Source: Alterinioella sp963975135
Lineage (GTDB): Bacteria; Pseudomonadota; Alphaproteobacteria; Rhodobacterales; Rhodobacteraceae
Assembly: GCA_963975135.1 (NCBI GenBank)
Contig: CAXBGQ010000112.1
Location: forward strand, 1 to 9,427
Reading direction: 5' to 3'
Length of the DNA stretch: 9,427 nt
Positions 1 through 6,070 of the stretch are shown here, in pieces (positions within the stretch are counted from its first letter, which is position 1; the number at the start of each line of letters is the position of its first letter). The notes under the pieces are model-generated. The model saw only the letters and a list, made by a program, of their open reading frames with translations. It was not told the DNA's origin and did not search any database. The position numbers were made by a program, and so were the translations under genes.

Positions 1-518
1 ACCTCTTTACAGGGCTCGTCACGCAGGAAAAATGCGCCGAGCTGTTCAAGGGCTGGATCGACATCGAGCACGTGGACACGGCCTTTATCTGCGGGCCCGA
101 GCCGATGATGCTGGGCATTGCCGCCGCGTTGCGGGCCCACGGGCTGACCGACGCGCAGATCAAGTTCGAGCTTTTTGCCTCGGCGCAACCGGGGAGGGCG
201 AAACAGCGCGTGGTTGCGAAAGACGCCGCCAACGCCGCAAATCAGGCCGAGATCGCCTATACACTGGACGGGGCAACCCAGACGGTATCGGCGGGCAAGG
301 AGACCAGCCTGCTGGAAAGCGCGATTGCCAACCAACTGGACGCACCTTTTGCCTGCAAGGCCGGGGTCTGTTCAACCTGTCGCTGCCGGGTGCTGGAGGG
401 CGAGGTCGAGATGGTCGCCAATCACGCGCTTGAGGATTACGAGGTCGAAAAGGGCTATGTCCTGTCCTGCCAGTCCTACCCGGTGACCGACCGCGTCGTC
501 GTCGATTACGATCAGTGA
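1..518 (+). CDS. paaE: Phenylacetyl-CoA epoxidase, reductase subunit PaaE (3' end only)
   Basis: The visible part is the last 171 residues of PaaE, which passes electrons from NADPH through FAD and a 2Fe-2S centre to the diiron epoxidase that converts phenylacetyl-CoA to its ring-1,2-epoxide in the cytoplasm. The N-terminal FAD-binding part lies outside the window (E. coli PaaE is about 356 residues). Seen here are the end of the NAD(P)-binding domain, with the typical CGPEPMM motif at about 90-110, and a C-terminal plant-type ferredoxin domain. Its four cluster cysteines follow a CX4CX2C spacing (codons at 354, 369 and 378) plus a distal Cys (468). The C-terminal stretch around YVLSCQ and VVVDYD matches E. 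coli PaaE closely. Reading is in the frame of codon 3-5, with stop TGA at 516-518. The gene probably ends a paaABCDE series entering from the left, and the PaaA-like gene follows after 13 bases, very likely in the same transcript. Confidence 0.95.
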   Translation, partial: LFTGLVTQEKCAELFKGWIDIEHVDTAFICGPEPMMLGIAAALRAHGLTDAQIKFELFASAQPGRAKQRVVAKDAANAANQAEIAYTLDGATQTVSAGKETSLLESAIANQLDAPFACKAGVCSTCRCRVLEGEVEMVANHALEDYEVEKGYVLSCQSYPVTDRVVVDYDQ

Positions 519-531
519 AGGACCGAAAGCC

Positions 532-1284
532 ATGGATATGAGCATCGAAGACTATCTGGCGCAGGGCGGCGTGTTGTCGAACCCCACCAATGTGCCAGCG
601 CGCTACCGGGCCGAGTTGCTGAAACTGATGACCAGCTTTGTGGACAGCGAACTGGCCGGGGCGGCAGGCTTTGCCGATATCATCAATCAGGGGCCGGGCA
701 TTGCCGAACGGATTGCCGCCGCCCGGATCGTGCAGGAAAAGACCGCGCATGCGGGCCGTGTCCTGCGGGTGATGGAAGATTTCGGTGTCAATGCCGACCG
801 CTATGCCAACCATCATCCCTGGACCGCGCGCCTGCCGCGTGACGCCGATATCGGGGCCACGCGCGGCGATCACGACATGCGCCTTGCGGTGTTCAACTAC
901 CCGCTGGATGGCTGGGCCGATGCCGTTGTGATGAACCTGCTGATGGGGCTGGCCGTGGGCGTGCAGATGGGCGATTTCCAGAAACTGTCCTATCAGCCAT
1001 TGGCCGAGGCCTTTCGCGACATCGCGCCGGTTGAGGCACGTCATGGCGAGCTGGCCGAGGAAGGGTTGGTGCGGCTCATGGGCGAGGGCGAAGGCGATCG
1101 TATTCTGACCTCGGTCAGCTATTGGTGGCCCCGCGTTGCGGCCAGCTTTGGGCAGGCGGGATCGCCCCGGTTCAAGGCCCTGAACGCGATGGGCCTGCGC
1201 CATGCCAGCATTGAGGCGATGCGCGCCCAATGGGAAGCCGAGGCCATGGCGGCGCTGGACCGGGTTGGTATTCAACCGGGCTGA
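532..1284 (+). CDS. PaaA/PaaC-family ferritin-like protein, paralogue of the phenylacetyl-CoA epoxidase catalytic subunit
   Basis: This 250-residue protein belongs to the phenylacetic acid catabolic (PaaA/PaaC) ferritin-like family. Compared with E. coli PaaA as I recall it, several blocks line up: SELAG (39-43, PaaA SEIVG), the helix ending in H73, FNYP plus WAD (121-130), EARH (168-171, PaaA ESFH) and YWWP (197-200). Spacings agree without gaps: 30 residues from E40 to position 70 and 38 from D130 to E168. Candidate diiron ligands E40, H73, D130, E168 and H171 are present, but the first ExxH glutamate is K70. The protein is shorter than E. coli PaaA (about 309). The start at 532 has GAAGGA at 517-522, 9 bases away; ATG at 538 is a possible alternative. 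It lies 13 bases after paaE, so it is probably co-expressed with the epoxidase. Family membership is confident. Its exact role (alternative, accessory or regulatory subunit) is unknown, and a true PaaA is expected upstream of the window. Confidence 0.85.
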   Translation: MDMSIEDYLAQGGVLSNPTNVPARYRAELLKLMTSFVDSELAGAAGFADIINQGPGIAERIAAARIVQEKTAHAGRVLRVMEDFGVNADRYANHHPWTARLPRDADIGATRGDHDMRLAVFNYPLDGWADAVVMNLLMGLAVGVQMGDFQKLSYQPLAEAFRDIAPVEARHGELAEEGLVRLMGEGEGDRILTSVSYWWPRVAASFGQAGSPRFKALNAMGLRHASIEAMRAQWEAEAMAALDRVGIQPG

Positions 1285-1345
1285 CCTCTGTCGGGGCTGG
1301 TCAAGCGGGGGACCATGTGGTTGCCTAGCGCGGAGACCAACCCGC

Positions 1346-1351
1346 AGGAGG
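1346..1351 (+). promoter_or_regulatory. Ribosome binding site of the GNAT gene
   Basis: A consensus AGGAGG lies 7 bases before the ATG at 1359 and fixes that start. The 74-base gap before the gene (1285-1358) shows no clear terminator or promoter, so read-through from the paa genes is possible. Confidence 0.75.
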
Positions 1352-1358
1352 CCGCAAA

Positions 1359-1952
1359 ATGGCATGGCCGGACGATGTGACCCTGACCGGTGCCCATGTG
1401 ACGCTGGAACCGCTGGCCCCGGCCCATGGCGATGATCTGGCCGAGGCTGCTGCCGATGGCGCGATGCACCTGCTGTGGTATACGACCATCCCCGCACCCG
1501 ATGAGGTTGAAGCCGAAATCGCGCGCCGGCTGACCTTGCGGAACAAGGGCACGATGCTGCCCTTTGCGGTGCTGAATGATGCCGGTCGGGCAGTTGGCAT
1601 GACCACCTATATGAACATCGATCCCTATCTGCCACGGCTCGAAATCGGGTCAACCTGGATCGCCAAATCAGCGCAACGCGGGCCATTGAACACCGAGGCC
1701 AAATTCCTGCTGCTGCGCCACGCCTTCGAGGTGTTGGATTGCGTCGCGGTCGAATTTCGCACCCATGTCATCAACCACCAGAGCAGACGCGCCATCGAAC
1801 GGCTGGGGGCGCGGGCCGACGGCATCCTGCGCAATCACATGCGCATGGCCAACGGCACCCTGCGCGACACGGCGGTCTATTCGATCCTGATGGGCGAATG
1901 GCCCACGGTCGCGGCGCATCTGCGGTGGCAGTTGGACCGGCCGCGCGACTAG
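1359..1952 (+). CDS. GNAT family N-acetyltransferase (RimJ/RimL-like)
   Basis: The 197-residue protein resembles the RimJ/RimL-type GNAT acetyltransferases, which transfer an acetyl group from acetyl-CoA to an amine. It opens with a typical beta strand (VTLTGAHVTLEPL, 7-19) and has the core strand PFAVLNDAGRAVGMTTY (68-84). The acetyl-CoA-binding region is of the variant type IGSTWIAKSAQRGPLNTEAK (96-115), followed by helix LLLRHAFEVL and the C-terminal FRTHVINHQSRRAIERLGA block (133-151) that is diagnostic of the family. The canonical Q/RxxGxG/A loop is replaced by QRGPLNTEA. The start at 1359 has a consensus ribosome binding site. The substrate cannot be told from sequence. Nothing links it to phenylacetate metabolism except position, 74 bases after the PaaA-like gene. 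Its stop codon TAG (1950-1952) is formed by the left tip of the palindromic element that follows. Confidence 0.85.
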   Translation: MAWPDDVTLTGAHVTLEPLAPAHGDDLAEAAADGAMHLLWYTTIPAPDEVEAEIARRLTLRNKGTMLPFAVLNDAGRAVGMTTYMNIDPYLPRLEIGSTWIAKSAQRGPLNTEAKFLLLRHAFEVLDCVAVEFRTHVINHQSRRAIERLGARADGILRNHMRMANGTLRDTAVYSILMGEWPTVAAHLRWQLDRPRD

Positions 1953-2066
1953 AGCATGTCGCGTTAAATCGAATTTATCTGGCCCGGTGAACGCGTTTTG
2001 AGGTTCAAACGCTGCCTCACCGGGCCAGATAAATGCATGAATCCGGTTAAACGCAACACGCTCTAG
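1949..2066. repeat. Intergenic palindromic element (REP/RIME- or MITE-like), 118 bp
   Basis: A long imperfect inverted repeat fills most of the gap between the GNAT and hydrolase genes. The tips are CTAGAGC (1949-1955) and GCTCTAG (2060-2066). Next to them, GCATGTCGCGTT on the left mirrors AACGCAACACGC on the right with two mismatches. The core is a perfect 18-bp stem, ATTTATCTGGCCCGGTGA (1973-1990) against its complement at 2017-2034. A small apical hairpin, GCGTTT/AAACGC, lies around 1993-2012. The right arm has about 8 extra bases between tip and core. The tip sequence resembles short palindromic repeats scattered between genes in Rhodobacterales and other alphaproteobacteria; this comes from memory, and copy number cannot be judged from one window. 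As RNA it would fold strongly and could act as a terminator or 3'-end stabiliser, although no U-tract follows. Confidence 0.8.
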
Positions 2067-2092
2067 ATGCACGAGGTCTGAAAACCGACACG

Positions 2093-2800
2093 GTGCTGAT
2101 CGAGGCGCGCGACCCGGCAAATGGCCCCGGCGACCGGGTGCTGTTGTCGTTCACCGGCGTCGGGCATGGGCTTGGAGGGGTCGATGTGCAGCAGGCCGAA
2201 TTTTTCAGCGCGGGCAATGGCTTCGCCAATACGCTGTTTCTGACCGATATCACGCGATCCTGGGGCAATGCGCTGGATTTTGAGCAGATCGGCGCGGCGC
2301 TCGCCCCCTATCTTGAGGGCCGCGAGGTCCATGCGCTCGGCAATTCGATGGGCGGGTTTCTGGCGGTGCTGGCCAGCCATTTCTGGCCGATGAAAAACGT
2401 TGTCTGCTTCGTGCCGCAATACAGTGTCCGGCCCAAGGTGATCCCAAAGGAGGCCCGCTGGCGGGACTATCGCGACGCGATTGCGACCTGGCACTATTCC
2501 AGCCTTGAGGGGCGGTTCGCGCCCGAGACGCAATATTACCTGTTCTCGGGCCGCAAGGGCCCCGATTGGCGGCAATGGCGGCGGTTTCCCGAGGCCCCCA
2601 ACATCGCCAATGTCCTGTTTCCCGATCTTGGCCACCGCGCCGCGGTGCATCTGAAACGCGCGGGCGTTTTGAACCCGATGATCGAGGCCTGCTTTGCCGG
2701 GAAATTCAGCCTGGACTGGTTGAACGGGATCAGCCCCTATCGGGCTGAATTTCGTCCCTCGAAACACGGTGGCCCATCACCTCGACCAGCCCCGCGCTGA
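2093..2800 (+). CDS. Alpha/beta-hydrolase-like protein of unknown function, start uncertain
   Basis: The 235-residue product has alpha/beta-hydrolase features. A first strand RVLLSFTGVGHGLGG (15-29) is followed by a nucleophile-elbow-like GNSMGG (83-88, S85 as candidate nucleophile) and a late LFPDLGHRAAVH segment (175-186) that could supply the acid and histidine (D178; H181 or H186). I do not recognise a specific function. The start is weak: the first in-frame initiator is GTG at 2093, the nearest GAGG (2073-2076) is 16 bases away, and the frame stays open upstream to a stop at 2048-2050 inside the palindromic element. A coding-like stretch (GLKTDT) precedes the GTG in frame, so the natural 5' end may have been altered. 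The 3' end runs 71 bases into the convergent transporter gene, giving a Pro/Arg-rich tail that does not look like folded protein. Confidence 0.6.
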   Translation: MLIEARDPANGPGDRVLLSFTGVGHGLGGVDVQQAEFFSAGNGFANTLFLTDITRSWGNALDFEQIGAALAPYLEGREVHALGNSMGGFLAVLASHFWPMKNVVCFVPQYSVRPKVIPKEARWRDYRDAIATWHYSSLEGRFAPETQYYLFSGRKGPDWRQWRRFPEAPNIANVLFPDLGHRAAVHLKRAGVLNPMIEACFAGKFSLDWLNGISPYRAEFRPSKHGGPSPRPAPR

Positions 2801-3653
2801 CGATCATCAGGCTGCCCGTGGCCTCGCGCCAGCCAAAGACCTCACCTGCAAATAATGCCGCCGAGATCACGCCGGCCACAATCTCGGTCATCAGGATCAG
2901 CCCGACGCGCGCGGGCGGCAGAACCGTTGCGGGCCAGACCGTCAGGAAGAGCGTCGGCACCACGAAAAGCGAGGTGATGGCCAGTGGCCAGAGCGCCGCG
3001 CCAAGCACCTGCGCGCCGCCGATCGGGTTCATCACGGGCCCGCCAATGGCAACCGTGAGCAGCGCGATCAGGAGCCCGCCGATTACAAAGGCGACCACCT
3101 GTTCCGGCACCGAAATATGGCTGGCCTGATAGAGCCTGAGCGACCCCACCGCCCAGACCAGCCCCGAGGCCAGCGCCAGAATATCGCCAAGCGAACGCGG
3201 CACCGGCCAGCCCGCACCGAGGCCGAGCATGATCAGCATCCCAGTGATTCCCAGGGCCAGCGCGGCCAGACGTGCGGTGGTCAGACGTTCGCCGAGATAG
3301 ACAAGGCCCAACAGCGTGCTCCAGACCGGGGTCAGATAGAAAAGCAGGATGGCGCGCACCACGTCGGTCAGGATGATCGCGGTAGAAAACAGCGAAAACG
3401 CCGCCCCCGTCAGCAGCCCGCAACTGACCAGCGCCCACCAATTGGACCAAAGCGCGGATCGTCTGCGCCAGATCAAGGGCAGCACCGTGACCGTTGCGCC
3501 GACGAACACGAACGTGCCGGGCCATGCGCCGCCCATGCCAATCTGCTCCAAAATCCGCAATGGAACCCAGTATATCCCCCAAAACAGCCCGCCGATGGCG
3601 AGGCCGACAGCGGCGGCACCCTGATGGTGGGCGAGGTCTTGCAGGCGGGACAT
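2730..3653 (-). CDS. EamA/DMT-superfamily membrane transporter
   Basis: This 307-residue, strongly hydrophobic protein fits the 10-helix drug/metabolite transporter fold with two EamA repeats. Repeat 1 contains GLFWGIYWVPLRIL near the N-terminus and ends with the family signature YLTPVWSTLLGLVYLGERLT at about 105-125. Repeat 2 has the corresponding TEIVAGVISAALFAGE followed by GWREATGSLMIVSAG near the C-terminus. The start at 3653 was chosen because GGAG (3661-3664) lies 7 bases upstream and the sequence becomes EamA-like from there; the open frame extends to 3812 but that part is Arg-rich and lies antiparallel in another frame of the TetR gene. It is the last gene of the minus-strand paa operon, 71 bases after the TetR gene. 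Substrate is unknown. Uptake or export of phenylacetate or a related aromatic acid is an inference from position only. Confidence 0.88.
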   Translation of the reverse strand: MSRLQDLAHHQGAAAVGLAIGGLFWGIYWVPLRILEQIGMGGAWPGTFVFVGATVTVLPLIWRRRSALWSNWWALVSCGLLTGAAFSLFSTAIILTDVVRAILLFYLTPVWSTLLGLVYLGERLTTARLAALALGITGMLIMLGLGAGWPVPRSLGDILALASGLVWAVGSLRLYQASHISVPEQVVAFVIGGLLIALLTVAIGGPVMNPIGGAQVLGAALWPLAITSLFVVPTLFLTVWPATVLPPARVGLILMTEIVAGVISAALFAGEVFGWREATGSLMIVSAGLVEVMGHRVSRDEIQPDRG

Positions 3654-3724
3654 GGGCGGGCTCCGGCGGCAGGGTTGCGCGGTCGCAGATTGTGGCGATG
3701 CGCATGGCCCGCCGCAACCCCGAT

Positions 3725-4321
3725 TCAGACCCCGTGCACGCCCTTCAGCGTCAGGTTGGTGACGAGCGCCGCGTAATCGTCGCGCGCCTCTGGCCCGGCA
3801 CCGGTGTTCCACATGTAATACCAGTTCAGCATTCCGAAAACCGACATGGTGGTGGCGCGTAGTTTGGCCTTGTCATTGGCCAACGCAGCCGGGGCGGCGG
3901 CCTTGATCGTATCGCTGAGGAACCGCACCATATCGCGCTGATAGGCCCGCATTTGCGCCTGTTCCGCCTCGGGCAGCGCACCGAGCGCGTTAAGCTGCAC
4001 CTGATGTTCGTGATCGGACCCCTGATAGGCGCGCAGGATCTGGCGGATCACCTCATGCAGTTGCGCCTCTGGGTCCAGCCCTGCCACATCGGTGCCCAGA
4101 ACCGTGTCGCGCAGGTCGCTCAGATAGCTGTCGAGGATGTCAAACAGCAACGCATCCTTGCTGTCGTAATAGTGGTAGATATTGGCCTTTGAGATGCCGC
4201 AGGCGCGCGCCAGTTGCGCCATCGAGGCGCGGTCAAAGCCTTCGGTGGCAAAGATCCGGGCCGCGGCCTTGAGGATCAGGTCGCGTTTCTGGTCATGGTC
4301 CTTGGCAATTGTGCGCGCCAT
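3725..4321 (-). CDS. TetR-family transcriptional regulator, probable regulator of the paa genes
   Basis: The 198-residue protein is a typical TetR repressor. An N-terminal helical DNA-binding domain starts with KRDLILKAAARIFATEGFD (12-30), and the helix-turn-helix lies at about 33-52, ending in ISKANIYHYYDSKD (43-56), the family signature. It is followed by an all-helical ligand and dimer domain of normal length. The start at 4321 has AAGGGG (4329-4334) 7 bases upstream, within the end of paaK, and the gap to the paaK stop is 4 bases, so the two are translationally linked. TetR-type repressors of paa genes that respond to phenylacetyl-CoA (PaaR) are known in other bacteria, whereas E. coli uses the unrelated PaaX. 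Location in the operon and a fitting palindrome at 6895-6908 suggest an autoregulated, PaaR-like role; this is inference. Confidence 0.9.
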   Translation of the reverse strand: MARTIAKDHDQKRDLILKAAARIFATEGFDRASMAQLARACGISKANIYHYYDSKDALLFDILDSYLSDLRDTVLGTDVAGLDPEAQLHEVIRQILRAYQGSDHEHQVQLNALGALPEAEQAQMRAYQRDMVRFLSDTIKAAAPAALANDKAKLRATTMSVFGMLNWYYMWNTGAGPEARDDYAALVTNLTLKGVHGV

Positions 4322-4325
4322 CGGT

Positions 4326-5636
4326 CTACCCCTTGCCCCGGTTATCGACGACGCGGCGCGCCTTGCCCTGGCTGCGTTCTACGGCCCCCGGATCGCCCAC
4401 GATCACCTCGGTCGAGATACCCACCACATCCTTGACATGCTTGGTCAGCATCCGCGCGGCGGCGGTCTTGCTGAGCTCGTTTGCGGCATCCGCGCTGGCC
4501 TCGACATAGACCCGCATCGCATCCATCCGGCCGGCCTTGTAAAGCTCGATCTGGAAATGACTGGCCAGCCCGCCGGTGGCCAGCACCTGTTCCTCGATCT
4601 GGGTCGGAAAGACATTGACGCCGCGCAGGATGATCATGTCATCGGAGCGTCCGGTGATCTTTTCCATCCGTCGCATGCTGCGCGCCGTGCCGGGCAAAAG
4701 CCGGGTCAGGTCGCGGGTGCGGTAACGGATCATCGGCAGACCTTCCTTGGTCAGCGTGGTAAAGACCAGCTCGCCCAATTCGCCATCGGGCAGGACCGCG
4801 CCGGTTTCGGGGTCGATGATCTCGGGCAGGAAATGATCCTCCCAGATCACCGGGCCATCCTTGGTTTCGACGCATTCATTGGCCACGCCCGGCCCCATGA
4901 CCTCGGAAAGACCGTAAATATCAACAGCATGCATATCAAACGCCTGTTCAACCTCAGTCCGCATCGCATCGGTCCAGGGCTCGGCCCCGAAAATGCCCAA
5001 TTGAAGCGAGCTTTCGCGCGGATCGAGCCCCAGTTTGTGAAACTGTTCCAGGATGTTGAGCATATAGGACGGAGTGACCATGATCGTCGTAGGCTTGAAA
5101 TCATTGATCAATGTGACCTGGCGTTCGGTCATCCCGCCGGAAACAGGCACCACCGTCGCGCCAAGCCGTTCGGCCCCGTAATGCGCACCAAGCCCGCCAG
5201 TAAAGAGACCATAGCCATAGGCCACATGCACGACATCGCCGGGGCGGGTGCCGCTGGCGCGCAGCGACCGGGCAACCAGATCGGCCCAGTTCGAAATGTC
5301 ATTTGCGGTATAGCCCACCACGGTCGGCTTGCCCGTGGTGCCCGAGGAGGCATGAATGCGCGCGATCTGTTCGCGTGGCACCGCAAAAAGGCCAAAGGGG
5401 TAGTTGTCGCGCAGATCGGTCTTATACGTGAAGGGGAATTTCGCCAGATCCGAAAGGGATTTGAGATCTGACGGATGCACGCCCGCGGCATCGAACCGGT
5501 CCCGATACATCGCCACGTTCTGATAGGCATGTGCCAGCGACCATTGCAGGCGGTCCAGCTGCAGCGCGCGGATCTCATCCAGCGAGGCGATCTCGATCGG
5601 GTCGAGGCTGGATCGGGCTGGGGTCAGGTCTTTCAT
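4326..5636 (-). CDS. paaK: Phenylacetate-CoA ligase PaaK
   Basis: PaaK activates phenylacetate with ATP and CoA to phenylacetyl-CoA (AMP and pyrophosphate released), the entry step of the pathway. With the start used here the protein has 436 residues, the family's normal size. Adenylate-forming motifs are complete: the phosphate loop SSGTTGKPT (97-105), YGLSE (241-245), the ribose-binding Asp in YRTRD (D309), the hinge region GRSDDMIILRG (329-339) and a C-terminal catalytic-type lysine in SQGK (K425). The start at 5636 is preferred over the in-frame ATG at 5642 because AGGAGG (5644-5649) stands 7 bases from the former and only 1 from the latter. With 5642 the gene would overlap paaI by 4 bases; with 5636 the gap is 2 bases. 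Either way paaI and paaK are translationally coupled. Confidence 0.97.
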   Translation of the reverse strand: MKDLTPARSSLDPIEIASLDEIRALQLDRLQWSLAHAYQNVAMYRDRFDAAGVHPSDLKSLSDLAKFPFTYKTDLRDNYPFGLFAVPREQIARIHASSGTTGKPTVVGYTANDISNWADLVARSLRASGTRPGDVVHVAYGYGLFTGGLGAHYGAERLGATVVPVSGGMTERQVTLINDFKPTTIMVTPSYMLNILEQFHKLGLDPRESSLQLGIFGAEPWTDAMRTEVEQAFDMHAVDIYGLSEVMGPGVANECVETKDGPVIWEDHFLPEIIDPETGAVLPDGELGELVFTTLTKEGLPMIRYRTRDLTRLLPGTARSMRRMEKITGRSDDMIILRGVNVFPTQIEEQVLATGGLASHFQIELYKAGRMDAMRVYVEASADAANELSKTAAARMLTKHVKDVVGISTEVIVGDPGAVERSQGKARRVVDNRGKG

Positions 5637-5638
5637 GG

Positions 5639-6070
5639 TCATTCCTCCTCGACGAAATGCTGGCCCGCGATGGTGCGGGAATGGCCGCGAAACTCTGCGA
5701 TGACTGTGCCGATTTGGCTTGTTACGGTAACGTCATAGATGCCGCTGCGACCGGTCAGGCTGATCTCGCGTGCGCGTGCGGTCAGGGTGTCGCCGATACG
5801 GGCCGGGGCGAGATAGGTGATGGTGTTGATTTGGGCCACGGTTGATTGGTTGCGGCTGTTGCAGGCAAAGGCAAAGGCGCTGTCGGCCAGCGCAAAGGTG
5901 ATGCCGCCATGGCAGATGCCGTGGCCATTGGCGTGATGCGGGGCGACCGTCAGGGTCAGCTCGGCACCCCCTTCGGTGACCGAAACGATCTGCATTCCCA
6001 GCCATTTCGAGGCTGCATCGCTGGCCCACATGGCGGCGGCGGATTTCGTTGCGCGGGTTTCGGGGGTCAT
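5639..6070 (-). CDS. paaI: Hydroxyphenylacetyl-CoA thioesterase PaaI (hotdog fold)
   Basis: The 143-residue protein is a PaaI-type hotdog thioesterase. It hydrolyses CoA esters of (hydroxy)phenylacetate and related dead-end intermediates, freeing trapped CoA when the pathway stalls. The sequence follows E. coli PaaI along its length: the segment NGHGICHGG (48-56) and then LADSAFAFACNS (61-72), in which D63 corresponds to the catalytic aspartate of the family. Later come the strand YLAPARIGDTLTA (92-104) and the C-terminal FRGHSRTI. It overlaps the end of paaG by 4 bases (ATGA). A GGAG at 6082-6085 lies 11 bases from the ATG, so initiation probably relies on coupling. The codons for its last residues (VEEE) double as the ribosome binding site of paaK. 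Confidence 0.95.
   Translation of the reverse strand: MTPETRATKSAAAMWASDAASKWLGMQIVSVTEGGAELTLTVAPHHANGHGICHGGITFALADSAFAFACNSRNQSTVAQINTITYLAPARIGDTLTARAREISLTGRSGIYDVTVTSQIGTVIAEFRGHSRTIAGQHFVEEE
5644..5649 (-). promoter_or_regulatory. Ribosome binding site of paaK, decides its start
   Basis: On the minus strand a consensus AGGAGG, encoded within the last glutamate codons of paaI, is followed after 1 base by an ATG (5640-5642) and after 7 bases by a second in-frame ATG (5634-5636). The spacing favours the second, so most PaaK should begin MKDLTPARSS. Confidence 0.7.

Noticed and set aside
532..1284. Calling the gene after paaE simply paaA or paaC
   Set aside because: The epoxidase catalytic subunit is normally the first gene of the operon, this protein is shorter than E. 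coli PaaA, and one ligand position is lysine; only family membership is justified.
1319..1342. Possible terminator hairpin GGTTG/CAACC before the GNAT gene
   Set aside because: The stem is only 5 bp with mismatches next to it and no T-run follows, so it does not qualify as a terminator.
160..1686. A 508-residue open frame on the minus strand opposite paaE, the PaaA-like gene and the GNAT gene
   Set aside because: It is rich in Arg, Pro and His, has no recognisable domain and lies opposite three well-supported genes. Long antisense frames are expected in high-GC coding DNA.
3654..3812. N-terminal extension of the EamA gene to 3812
   Set aside because: The added 53 residues are Arg-rich, overlap the TetR gene in another frame and have no EamA similarity, whereas the ATG at 3653 has a well-placed GGAG.
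4182..5471. A 429-residue plus-strand frame opposite paaK and the TetR gene
   Set aside because: It is the antisense shadow of paaK, whose motifs are complete; the translated sequence shows no domain I can recognise.
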